This document shows positions 25,325-32,805 of a DNA stretch of 64,000 nt, one piece after another. The notes below the pieces were generated by a model. That model had not been told where the DNA came from. It did not search any database and saw only the letters and a program-made list of their open reading frames with translations. Position 1 is the first letter of the stretch; each line of letters begins with the position of its first letter. This stretch comes from Sporomusaceae bacterium UBA7701 (GTDB lineage: Bacteria; Bacillota; Negativicutes; Sporomusales; UBA7701): contig DLGF01000014.1 of assembly GCA_002482545.1 (NCBI GenBank), forward strand, positions 19,266 through 83,265, written 5' to 3'. The position numbers and the translations under genes were made by a program.

Positions 25325-25951
25325 CTGTTCGGCATCATCCATTATGAAGCCTTTCTGATCACAGGCCTCATTCTCAACCTTACCCCCGGATCGGACACGA
25401 TCTATATTTTGGGCCGCAGCATCGCCCAGGGCCGCACGGCGGGCATTTACTCCGTACTGGGCATCAGCTCGGGTTGCGCCGTCCACACCCTGCTGGCAGC
25501 GCTGGGCCTGTCGGTTATCCTGGCGAAATCCGCGCTGGCCTTTACTCTGGTCAAAGTCGCCGGCGCTCTCTATCTGGGCTATTTGGGAATCAGCACCCTG
25601 CTTGCCAGGAATAGCGCGCTTGGTTCCCTGGACGAAGCGATCATGCCGAACCGGAGCATTTATCTTCAAGGCCTGCTGACCAACCTGCTCAACCCCAAGG
25701 TGGCCCTCTTCTTTCTGTCTTTCCTGCCCCAGTTCATCGACCCCCAGAATAGCTACGGAATTCTGCCCTTTGTCTTCCTGGGCGCGACCTTCCTGACCAC
25801 CGGCACGCTCTGGTGCCTGGCCCTGGTCTTTTTCTCCGCGCGGATGACCGCCTTTCTCCACCGGAACACGAAGGCCGCCGCCGGCATGAACAAAGTCTGC
25901 GGGGCTATTTATTTACTGCTGGGGATCAAACTTCTTTCTGTGGACCAATGA
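25325..25951 (+). CDS. LysE family amino acid exporter
   Basis: A 208-residue membrane exporter. NLTPGSDTIYILGRSIAQGR (residues about 18-37) is the LysE signature and LLTNLLNPKVALFFLSFLPQF follows in the middle. Family alignment places the start at CTG 25325 (reading MFGIIHYEAF), with AGGGGGGAG 5 nt upstream. No ATG or GTG fits. An open frame reaches 25115 but has no site. The exported substrate is unknown. Confidence 0.85.
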   Translation: MFGIIHYEAFLITGLILNLTPGSDTIYILGRSIAQGRTAGIYSVLGISSGCAVHTLLAALGLSVILAKSALAFTLVKVAGALYLGYLGISTLLARNSALGSLDEAIMPNRSIYLQGLLTNLLNPKVALFFLSFLPQFIDPQNSYGILPFVFLGATFLTTGTLWCLALVFFSARMTAFLHRNTKAAAGMNKVCGAIYLLLGIKLLSVDQ

Positions 25952-25963
25952 GCAGCCGCCCAA

Positions 25964-26003
25964 AAGAACGAGCCGGTATGGATCTGGCTCGTTCTTTTTT
26001 CCC
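25964..26003 (+). terminator. Terminator of the LysE-family gene
   Basis: AGAACGAGCC and GGCTCGTTCT flank an 11-nt loop, followed by TTTTTCCCC. Confidence 0.88.
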
Positions 26004-26183
26004 CTGGTATATTCCGCCTTGGCCCGCATTCCTTTCGGCCGCAGCTTCGAGCGCCGGCAAAAAACAGGACCAAAAACACGATTTATCAGGACCAAAGTCC
26101 CTAATCCCCGCCTCCCGGAAACTCGATAACTTTTGTAGAAGATTGTCATAATTTGCCGTAAAAACTCACATCCGGGAGGTAAA

Positions 26184-26456
26184 ATGATAACACCACTTGG
26201 CTATAGGGAAACGCGTCACTACGACAACCGTTCTTCCAGACGGAAGGATGCGCCCGCCTCGCTGTCCGCCCCATTGGACGACAACGAACTGACCACCGGC
26301 TACACCACCTTGTGCGAACGCGTTATCCGGGGCGAAGTCACCGATGACGAATATAACGCCGCCCTTGATTACGCCGTCCGGCTCGCGGCCCGCGACCAAA
26401 AAATCAACCTGGACGACGCCCTGAGCTACATACGCCGGAACCGTTCCCGCTCCTGA
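26184..26456 (+). CDS. Hypothetical 90-residue protein
   Basis: A small charged protein with a disordered, Arg/Ser-rich head (RHYDNRSSRRKDAP), a helical centre TTLCERVIRGEVTDDEYNAA and an Arg-rich end. GGGAGGTAAA precedes ATG 26184 and a terminator follows, so it is a stand-alone gene. I do not recognise the family. The centre resembles short helical-bundle domains of anti-sigma or adaptor proteins, but that is weak. Confidence 0.65.
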   Translation: MITPLGYRETRHYDNRSSRRKDAPASLSAPLDDNELTTGYTTLCERVIRGEVTDDEYNAALDYAVRLAARDQKINLDDALSYIRRNRSRS

Positions 26457-26502
26457 CCTGTTAGTTCCTGGAGTGTCCACCCACCCTCCTTCATTTTCTT
26501 GG

Positions 26503-26536
26503 CAAGGCCTCTGAGCAAAGCTCAGAGGCCTTTTGC
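26503..26536. terminator. Terminator (GGCCTCTGAG stem)
   Basis: AAGGCCTCTGAG-CAAAG-CTCAGAGGCCTTTT follows the gene at 26184 and also overlaps the end of the possible minus-strand gene at 26522. Confidence 0.85.
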
Positions 26537-26707
26537 CTGATTCCGGGCGATACTCACGGAACTCAGCGTCTGGTCCGGAATGTAGCAGGCGCAGACGGCA
26601 AGGATGGCCCAATCGCCGGAAAACAGGTCGGTAGCAAAGGCATACTCCAGGCCGACAAAGAAAAACGCGGCCGCGTAGCCTATGGTCCGATACCGGAACG
26701 CTATCAT
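26522..26707 (-). CDS. Possible 61-residue membrane protein
   Basis: An open frame from ATG 26707 with GGAG 7 nt upstream. It is hydrophobic over residues 9-45 (GYAAAFFFVGLEYAFATDLF, then AILAVCACYI). The stop falls inside the terminator stem, which is compatible with a real convergent gene. I know no homologue. It could be a chance frame. Confidence 0.4.
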   Translation of the reverse strand: MIAFRYRTIGYAAAFFFVGLEYAFATDLFSGDWAILAVCACYIPDQTLSSVSIARNQAKGL

Positions 26708-26806
26708 AATAACGCTCCGGTCACCACTAAGGCGCCTTCTGCCGCCGTTTATCCGTCCCTGCGCTGCCCCGCCGCGCCGGCCGGATCCGCTCCTCTCGTT
26801 ACAGCC

Positions 26807-27358
26807 CTACTCAGCGTAGTAAATGATGATCGTGAATCTGGCTGAAGCACTTCCATCGTTCCGGTACCGGTGCGGAAATTCGGAGTAAAAGCGTATCGCA
26901 TCGCCTTTCCCTACCGGGTAAACTTCCCCGCCCAACTCCAGCGACAACTTTCCCTCATGGACCAGGAGATATTCCTCCGTGCCTTTGAGGTGCCCGTGCG
27001 AGGCGTGAAAAGTATCAGGCGCAAGGGAAGCGGCAAAGACCTCGAACCGTTTGTCCGGATCGTAGGCAAAGACCGGATACACCCGATAGCCGTCTTCCTC
27101 CACCAAGGGAGTCAGGTTATTATATCCGATGACCGTTACCGGCGGAGCTTGCTCCTCCACCAGGCTGGAGAAAGACACCTTAAGTCCGTTGGCGATTTTC
27201 CACAGCGTGTTGACCGTCGGATTGGCCTCGCCCCGTTCGATCTGCCCCAGTGTGGCCTTTGTCACCCCGGTAAGTTCCGCAGCCTCATCCAGACTCAAAT
27301 TTCTTTGTTTGCGCATACGCGATAAATTTGCCGTAATCCGCACATTAAAGGAGTCCAC
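26807..27358 (-). CDS. XRE-type regulator with C-terminal cupin domain
   Basis: A 183-residue regulator. A helix-turn-helix domain (NLSRMRKQRNLSLDEAAELT, then GVTKATLGQIERGEANPTV) covers residues about 10-65, and a cupin domain (FHASHGHLKGTEEYLLVHEG, then GDAIRFYSEFPHRYRN) covers about 100-180. Members control amino acid or polyamine metabolism by sensing a small ligand in the cupin. The start is GTG 27358 with GGAAGGG. The frame is open to a TTG at 27391. It is divergent from the cysteine-synthase-like gene, its likely target. Confidence 0.88.
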   Translation of the reverse strand: MDSFNVRITANLSRMRKQRNLSLDEAAELTGVTKATLGQIERGEANPTVNTLWKIANGLKVSFSSLVEEQAPPVTVIGYNNLTPLVEEDGYRVYPVFAYDPDKRFEVFAASLAPDTFHASHGHLKGTEEYLLVHEGKLSLELGGEVYPVGKGDAIRFYSEFPHRYRNDGSASARFTIIIYYAE

Positions 27359-27483
27359 CTTATCAACCCTTCCGTTTGATATAACAAACAATTATTTCAT
27401 TATAATTTACAATTCATATAACTTATTGTACAATATGTACAATAAATTATACAACATTATACCATAGCACAGGAGGAAAGAAC

Positions 27484-28436
27484 ATGAACCGGAACGTATT
27501 AAACGGGGTACATGAAGCCATCGGCGGCACTCCTATCGTCAAGCTGTCCCGGCTGACCGGCTCTCTGGCGGGAACCATACTGGCCAAGCTGGAGTATCTC
27601 AACCCGGGGTTCAGTAAAAAAGACCGGGCAGCGCTGCAGATCATTTCCGAAGCCGAACAGGCTGGAATCCTGCGACCCGGCCAGACGGTCATCGAGCTCA
27701 CCAGCGGCAACATGGGAACAGGTCTGGCTATCGTTTGCGCCGTTAAAGGCTATCCCTTCATCGCGGTCATGTCCAAGGGAAATTCCATGGAGCGGGCCCG
27801 AATGATGCGCGCCCTAGGCGCGGAAGTGGTCTTGGTCGATCAGGCGCCGAACTCTTGCCCGGGTCAAGTGTCGGGCGAGGACCTGGCCCTGGTGGAGCAG
27901 GCTACCGAAAAACTGACGTCCGAGCGCGGAGCCTTTCGCGCCGATCAATTCAGAAATCCGGGCAATGTCCACGCGCACGCATATAATACCGCCGAAGAAA
28001 TCTGGGAGCAGACCGCCGGCCAAATTGACGCGTTTGTTGACTTCGCCGGTTCCGGAGGCACCTTTGTCGGAATCGCCGGCGCCCTGAAAAAGCGCAACCC
28101 CAAAATCCGCTGCTATCTCGTGAGCCGCAGTGTGCCGCCCATCTGGCGGGAAAGCCGGTGGTCAACCCTTCCCACAAAATACAGGGGGGAGGCTATAGCA
28201 TGGAGCTGCCATTCCTGGACCAAGCCTTGGTCGACGGATTTCTGGGGGTCTCGGACGAGGAAGCCATCCGCGCGGCCCGGTTTCTGGCGAAAAAGGAAGG
28301 CATCTTTGCCGGTTTCTCCTCTGGCGCCAACGTCGCGGCGGCCCTGAACCTCCTGCAGGATCAGGAAAGGGGCGCAAATATTGTTTTGACGATCAACGAT
28401 TCCGGACTTAAATATCTCAGCACCGATCTCTATTAG
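27484..28436 (+). pseudogene. Cysteine synthase-like PLP enzyme, disrupted by a one-base deletion
   Basis: A beta-family PLP enzyme (cysteine synthase/serine sulfhydrylase type). The first frame, 27484 to about 28120, has NGVHEAIGGTPIVKLSRLTG, the PLP-lysine region GFSKKDRAAL and the phosphate loop ELTSGNMGTGLA. The frame is lost at CTCGTGAGCCG (28117-28127), where the family expects LVEP. Adding one G restores it, and the rest (VVNPSHKIQGGGYSMELP to the stop at 28436) is intact in the next frame. It is a recent pseudogene or a base-call error. AGGAGGAAAGAAC precedes the ATG. Confidence 0.8.
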
Positions 28437-28489
28437 CTGCTATGCGGTATTTCCGGCAAATGAGCGCCTGGGTATGCAGGCGCTTCCCA

Positions 28490-28528
28490 ATGTAATAGCT
28501 GTCCAATGCGGCAGCTATTTTTATTTCC
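28490..28528 (+). terminator. Terminator after the cysteine synthase-like gene
   Basis: AATAGCTG and CAGCTATT with a 10-nt loop, then TTTATTT. A weaker stem, AGCGCCTG/CAGGCGCT, lies just upstream at 28462-28484. Confidence 0.82.
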
Positions 28529-28606
28529 GGAACAATGGCGATAATGCCTGTGGCCACATATTATGTAATAGATTCGTTATGTTTCACTGGAAAGGGGGTC
28601 GATTCG

Positions 28607-28939
28607 ATGCCCAGAGACTATTATGACTGGGAAGATCCGAGTATCAGGGACTGGGAAGACTTTGACGACATCGATGACGACGACGATATCCGCCAGGGAT
28701 TTAACTGTTTCCCCGGTTCGGCGTCCTGCTTCCCGCGCACCAACTGCTCTCCCCGCTTTAACTGTTTCCCGCGCTATAATTGCTTTCCCCGCACCAATTG
28801 TTTTCCCCGCACAAACTGTTTTCCCCGCATCAACTGTTTTCCGCGGTACAACTGTTTCCCACGCACCAACTGTTTCCCACGCACCAACTGTTTCCCGCGG
28901 TACAATTGCTTTCCACGCTATAATTGCTTCCCCCGCTGA
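28607..28939 (+). CDS. Cys-rich hexapeptide-repeat protein (NCFPR repeats)
   Basis: A 110-residue low-complexity protein. The first 35 residues are strongly acidic (DWEDFDDIDDDDD). The rest is about 12 tandem hexapeptides of the form xNCFPR, where x is mostly Thr or Tyr, ending exactly on Arg before the stop. AAAGGGGG lies 9 nt before ATG 28607. I recognise no family. The layout, an acidic leader and a regular Cys/Phe/Pro/Arg array, could be a spore-coat or surface protein, a metal-binding protein, or a modified-peptide precursor. No modifying enzyme is adjacent. Confidence 0.75.
   Translation: MPRDYYDWEDPSIRDWEDFDDIDDDDDIRQGFNCFPGSASCFPRTNCSPRFNCFPRYNCFPRTNCFPRTNCFPRINCFPRYNCFPRTNCFPRTNCFPRYNCFPRYNCFPR
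28704..28936 (+). repeat. Tandem 18-bp repeat encoding NCFPRx
   Basis: About 12 imperfect 18-bp units of the type AACTGTTTCCCGCGC(A/T)N. Synonymous changes between units show that the peptide, more than the DNA, is conserved, though some neighbours are identical enough for slippage. Confidence 0.85.
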
Positions 28940-29189
28940 TCATCTGTTCGCAAAAGCGCCTCCTTCTGAGCGTTTGAAGCTTTTTTCCAGCCAGCCGCCG
29001 AACAGCGGCTGGCTTCTTGTGTCCGCCGATAATCACGAAACAGCCGGATTTTTTTATTCGCCCGGGCCCCCGCAGAGCGGCATTGGCGCTTCTCCTCCCC
29101 GATAGCCTTCATCGCCTTGATAGCGGCTGAAAAGGATTTTAGAAAACCGCCTAGAACTCTGCCCATAGTTGAGTAAAGGAGGAGAAAAA

Positions 29190-29678
29190 ATGCCGAAACG
29201 ACTGTCACTGATGGTTTCATTCCTGCTGCTACTCTCGCTCGGCTTGGTTCCGGCTCATAGCGTCCGGGGCGCTGAACCGACGGGCAGCGCCAAACAAGAG
29301 GCGATAGACTTTTCGGACCCCGGCTTCGGCGGAAGCCAAGGGGATATGAATGCGGCGGCTTTCCGGGAGTTCCAGCGGGCCGACGATACCTTAAACCAAG
29401 TCTATGGTCAAATACAAGAAAAATACAAGAACAATCCTACCTTCCTCGCTAAGCTTACCGATGCGGAAGGGGCCTGGATCCAATTCCGCGACGCCCACCT
29501 GGAATCGCTCTACCCCGCCCGGGATAAACGGCAATACGGCAGTGTGTATCCCATGGTGTACGCCCTGGAAAAAGCCCGCCTCACTTGGGACCGGGTAAAA
29601 CAGCTCAATCAGTGGCTCGAATTTCGCGAAGGGGCTGTCGGTCAAGGCAGCCGCGGGCAGTTCACCGAGCACCCTTGA
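29190..29678 (+). CDS. LprI-like lysozyme inhibitor family (DUF1311) protein
   Basis: A 162-residue exported protein. A signal peptide (MPKRLSLMVSFLLLLSLGLV, then Ala-rich cleavage region) is followed by the DUF1311 helical domain: AAFREFQRADDTLNQVYGQI, LTDAEGAWIQFRDAHLE and YALEKARLTWDRVKQLNQWL. DUF1311 proteins include the lysozyme inhibitor LprI. The usual Cys pairs are absent. The start is ATG 29190 with AAAGGAGGAG upstream, and the frame is open to 29169. Confidence 0.8.
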   Translation: MPKRLSLMVSFLLLLSLGLVPAHSVRGAEPTGSAKQEAIDFSDPGFGGSQGDMNAAAFREFQRADDTLNQVYGQIQEKYKNNPTFLAKLTDAEGAWIQFRDAHLESLYPARDKRQYGSVYPMVYALEKARLTWDRVKQLNQWLEFREGAVGQGSRGQFTEHP

Positions 29679-29877
29679 GCCCTATAATTGCAACCGCGCG
29701 TTTCCTGATCGCTTTTCCGGTACCATCGTTTTTTTCCACCGGCAGACCGTCCGGTCGGCCCGGCGGCTGAGGCGTGGTTGCGAGCCGTCACCGGCCCGAC
29801 GATTGTTCTCCGCTTTCTATATTTTGATTCGAATGCAACGCCTGACATCAGCAAACAATAAATTGGGAGGTGATGTC

Positions 29878-29961
29878 ATGAGCGAACGCAACACCCGCCA
29901 GAAAACCAAAGAGGAAAAAAATGCCAAAACCGGGACCAGAATGCGCCGTTCTTATACCTGA
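29878..29961 (+). CDS. 27-residue basic peptide
   Basis: MSERNTRQKTKEEKNAKTGT followed by RMRRSYT, from ATG 29878 with an excellent site (TTGGGAGGTGATGTC). It is highly charged with no hydrophobic segment. A terminator lies about 40 nt downstream, so this is a compact transcription unit. The function is unknown. It could be a small DNA- or RNA-binding peptide. Confidence 0.5.
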   Translation: MSERNTRQKTKEEKNAKTGTRMRRSYT

Positions 29962-30001
29962 TAGACGCTCTTCTATTTCTCTCCCCGGCTGCCGCACAAA
30001 G

Positions 30002-30037
30002 AAAAGACCGCGCTGCCGTGCGCGGTCTTTCAACTTT
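30002..30037 (+). terminator. Terminator after the 27-residue peptide gene
   Basis: AAAGACCGCG and CGCGGTCTTT form a stem around a CTGCCGTG loop, followed by CAACTTTCC. Confidence 0.75.
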
Positions 30038-30430
30038 CCTGTGTCATATCCACCGGCTCGCTGGCCGGCTTCTCCCCCGGACCTTCCCGTGCCGTTCCCG
30101 GTATCCTATATGAGAGTCGGGAAACTCTAACGGGTTATGCATCGGAGGAATTCCGCGCGGTACGGCCCGGGCCTGATTTTTTCAATATCCGCCTGACAGC
30201 GTTGTCGCTCCAAGATTTGCATCCTCCAGGCTAAATGTGCTTTGACCAAACAGCCGTGCCGGGTTTCATTTTACGCCACCGAAATGATCCGCCAGAATCA
30301 AAGGGATTTCCAAGATTTATGCCCGATAATGAAGCTGGTGTTGATTTTCATATATTCTACCCCATCTTTGGCCGGATGGGGGCTTTTTTTATTTTCCCGC
30401 GGTTGGGCGCTTCAACCCCGGGCAACCGCA
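30038..30430. other. Intergenic region with a terminator-like hairpin
   Basis: No coding frame is supported. CCCCATC-TTTGGCCG-GATGGGG followed by GCTTTTTTT (30358-30392) is a good plus-strand terminator without an obvious gene. A short transcript upstream, near 30240-30350, is possible. The MFS gene on the other strand ends at 30431. Confidence 0.5.
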
Positions 30431-31642
30431 CTAATCGGCACCGCTATCGCGAACTCCGGTCTGGGGCTTGGCGCAACCGCCCGGCGTTTTCCATCCCAGG
30501 GTCTTCGCCATTGCGCCCGCGACCAGCAGCAAAAGGAAGGAATAACCGGCTAAAGAGACCTGGAAACTGCTGGCCGCCGCCACCTCCGTCATAATCGGCG
30601 GACCGGCCAGCATCCCGACGCCCCAGAACAGATAATACGCTCCTGAAACGGTACCCTTGAAGGAATCGGGCACGCTTTCATTCAAGAAGGTCATGGAGGC
30701 AAGATAAAAGACCCCCGCCCCCAGGCCCGCCACCGCGAGCACCGGTAGAATCAGCGGGAAACCAAACAGCGGCGTGACGCCAATCCCCGCGGCGGCGATG
30801 AGCAGCCCCCAAATCATAAATATGCTCCGCCCGAATCGATCCGATAACGGCCCGGTAATGACCTGGGACAAGCTTATCGCCACATAGAAAAGCGAAAAGA
30901 ACAGGCCGAGCTGAGCAGGACTGAAAGCCTTCTCCTGAAGCAAAAACGCGGGAATCGCCGTAATAAAGCCTCCGTAGCCCGCCCCATACAGAGTGATTCC
31001 CAGCAAAGAAATCAATATCCGGCGCTGGCGGATCAATCTTACCAGGCTGGGAAGATGCACCAGCCCGGCTGCCGGCACCGGCTTTCCCGCTTGGGCGGGG
31101 CTCTCCACCAGCAGCCAGATGGCAATCGCTCCCGCCAAACAGCTGAAAGCGTAAATCAGCGATACATCATGGTTCTTCCATACCTGAGCCAAAGTCACGC
31201 CGGAAATGGGTCCCAGCATAAGCCCGAAATGCATGGCCGCATTGTATATTCCCATTACCTGCCCTTTAGCCGAGGGAAACTTCAGCGACAAAAACGCCGG
31301 GGCCAAGGCCCAAACCGGGGCTTCGCCAGCGCCCTGCAAAAACCTGGCAAAAAATATGGTCTTGGAACTGGTTGCAAAGAAAAACACCAGCCCGGCCAAG
31401 AAACACAGCAAATATCCCAGGATCAGAAGCGGCTTGAAACCTGCCCTATCCGCCAAACTGCCGATAGGGACCTGGAGCATCAGATAGGAAAAAGCAAACG
31501 CCGACGCCAGATACCCTACCGACCGGCCGTTTCCATCCAAATCGGCGATGCGCTGCGGCAGTACGGCGACGATCATTCCTACGCCGGTCATCATCAGCAC
31601 CACCGCCAGAATCAAGCCTGCGAGAGTCTTGTCCCGAAGCAT
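30431..31642 (-). CDS. MFS transporter, drug-efflux type
   Basis: A 403-residue major facilitator with 12 hydrophobic segments. LQVPIGSLADRAGFKPLLIL is the loop 2-3 motif A (GxLaDrxGrkxxl), and GPLSDRFGRSIFMIWGLL is its counterpart in the second half. The substrate is unknown, and exporter is inferred from the DHA1-like motif. The start is ATG 31642. GAAGGAGATG lies 10 nt upstream, with an alternative ATG at 31648 in another frame. A short promoter-leader-terminator unit lies about 250 nt upstream on the same strand. Confidence 0.85.
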   Translation of the reverse strand: MLRDKTLAGLILAVVLMMTGVGMIVAVLPQRIADLDGNGRSVGYLASAFAFSYLMLQVPIGSLADRAGFKPLLILGYLLCFLAGLVFFFATSSKTIFFARFLQGAGEAPVWALAPAFLSLKFPSAKGQVMGIYNAAMHFGLMLGPISGVTLAQVWKNHDVSLIYAFSCLAGAIAIWLLVESPAQAGKPVPAAGLVHLPSLVRLIRQRRILISLLGITLYGAGYGGFITAIPAFLLQEKAFSPAQLGLFFSLFYVAISLSQVITGPLSDRFGRSIFMIWGLLIAAAGIGVTPLFGFPLILPVLAVAGLGAGVFYLASMTFLNESVPDSFKGTVSGAYYLFWGVGMLAGPPIMTEVAAASSFQVSLAGYSFLLLLVAGAMAKTLGWKTPGGCAKPQTGVRDSGAD

Positions 31643-31897
31643 GCATATCCATCTCCTTCAGTTTATAAATATACTCGGAGTTGGCATTGCTTACGGGTTG
31701 CGGAGGTGGAAGCATCCTCGCCTTGCAGTCGTCCTTCCTTTGGATTATCCAATCATGCCCTTTCACCACGATGATATCCTCCTTTTATCTTTCTCTCGCG
31801 CCGGAATTGCGGAATGTCCCGCGCCGAGCGCGATCTTCCCGGCCTGGGAAAGATAGTCCTCGCGGCGGCGGCGATTGCCGGCCATAATTCATCGAAA

Positions 31898-31932
31898 AAC
31901 AAAAAAGCCGCGCAACCCAACTGCGCGACTGA
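31898..31932 (-). terminator. Terminator of a short transcription unit upstream of the MFS gene
   Basis: On the minus strand AGTCGCGCAG-TTGGG-TTGCGCGGCT is followed by TTTTTGTTTTT. It lies about 165 nt after the start predicted from the promoter at 32066-32095 and about 250 nt before the MFS gene. Confidence 0.85.
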
Positions 31933-31981
31933 CCCACAATCTAAGCTTCGCGGAAAACGGGGATCATGCTCTTGCCGGGAG

Positions 31982-32029
31982 CTATAGCCCTAACCTTATC
32001 CAATTCAGTGGCAAGAACAGCTTTAACAT
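31982..32029 (-). CDS. Possible 15-residue leader peptide
   Basis: ATG 32029 after GAGGAGG reads MLKLFLPLNWIRLGL and stops at TAG. The adjacent frame, reading VKAVLATELDKVRAIAPGKS and on to FREA before its own stop, looks more protein-like but has no start codon. One extra base after the ATG would join them. It could therefore be an attenuator leader or a frameshifted 29-residue gene. Both are tentative. Confidence 0.35.
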   Translation of the reverse strand: MLKLFLPLNWIRLGL

Positions 32030-32065
32030 GGATTTTTTCCTCCTCAAACTGAATGAATCGGCCTC

Positions 32066-32095
32066 ATTATACAATCAATTGGTATTAATTGTCAA
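32066..32095 (-). promoter_or_regulatory. Consensus sigma-A promoter (minus strand)
   Basis: TTGACA (32095-32090) and TATAAT (32071-32066), both perfect, are spaced by 18 nt. They drive the short leader unit toward the MFS gene. Confidence 0.88.
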
Positions 32096-32123
32096 GAAGG
32101 AGCGACTGCTCCGCTCGATATTT

Positions 32124-32131
32124 GGTATAAT
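32124..32131 (+). promoter_or_regulatory. Extended -10 promoter for the HD-domain gene
   Basis: TGGTATAAT is an extended -10 element (TGn plus TATAAT at 32126-32131) about 42 nt before ATG 32173. No clear -35 is present. The short inverted repeat GGAGC/GCTCC lies at 32098-32111. Confidence 0.55.
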
Positions 32132-32172
32132 ATAGAATATGCACTAAACAAAATGCCTCCGGAGGTAAACAA

Positions 32173-32736
32173 ATGGACAGAGCGATTGCCCTGGAAATGC
32201 TGAACAGCTATGTGACCACTCCCCATATAATCAGGCATTCTTATGCGGTGGAAGCCGTGATGCGGGCGCTGGCGGCAAGACTGGAGCCGGACCAACTCGA
32301 ACTGTGGGGCTTGGCCGGCCTCCTGCACGATCTGGACAACGATTTGGTCGACTGGCGGTCCGATCTTTCGCTGCACGGGCCGAAAACCGTGGCGATTTTG
32401 CAGGAAAAAGGCCTGGGAAACGAAGCACTGTACCATGCCATCCTGGCTCACAATCCGGCTAACGGGTCCAAAATCGAGACCGCCTTCGACCGGGCCATCT
32501 ACGCCGCCGATCCCATCACCGGGTTTATCAACGCCATCACGCTTGTCTATCCGGACAAGAAGATTCGCAGCGTAAAGGTCAAATCCATCATCAAGCGGAT
32601 GGACGAGGTCCGCTTTGCCGCCGGAGCCAACCGGGAAGCCATGCGGTCCATCGAACGACTGGGCATACCATTCCCGGATTTCGCCGAGCTGTCGTTAAAG
32701 GCCATGAGCGATATAGCAGATATTCTGGAACTCTAG
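32173..32736 (+). CDS. HD-domain hydrolase
   Basis: A 187-residue HD/HDIG-type metal-dependent phosphohydrolase. His of RHSYAVEAV, the central LLHDLDND pair (His-Asp) and AILAHNP with FDRAIYAADPI give the expected metal-binding order. Relatives act on nucleotides or cyclic dinucleotides. The substrate is unknown. CGGAGGTAAACAA precedes ATG 32173. A single-gene unit ended by a strong hairpin. Confidence 0.85.
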   Translation: MDRAIALEMLNSYVTTPHIIRHSYAVEAVMRALAARLEPDQLELWGLAGLLHDLDNDLVDWRSDLSLHGPKTVAILQEKGLGNEALYHAILAHNPANGSKIETAFDRAIYAADPITGFINAITLVYPDKKIRSVKVKSIIKRMDEVRFAAGANREAMRSIERLGIPFPDFAELSLKAMSDIADILEL

Positions 32737-32771
32737 CCAAAGGCTCCCGGCATTGCACGGGAGCCTTTGGC
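32737..32771. terminator. Bidirectional terminator (AAAGGCTCCCG stem)
   Basis: CCAAAGGCTCCCG and CGGGAGCCTTTGG flank a short loop between the convergent HD and CNNM-type genes. Confidence 0.82.
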
Positions 32772-32805
32772 CGCCTTTCTCCTCCGAACAATCTGAGGGC
32801 GACAG

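Noticed and set aside
28704..28936. CRISPR-like direct repeats
   Set aside because: The units are 18 bp, contiguous without spacers and in frame. They encode a peptide repeat.
31446..31769. A 107-codon minus-strand gene overlapping the MFS start, with AAAGGAGG
   Set aside because: Despite the good site, most of the frame runs inside the MFS gene and its sequence becomes Arg/Gly-rich shadow. At most its first 40 codons could be a leader.
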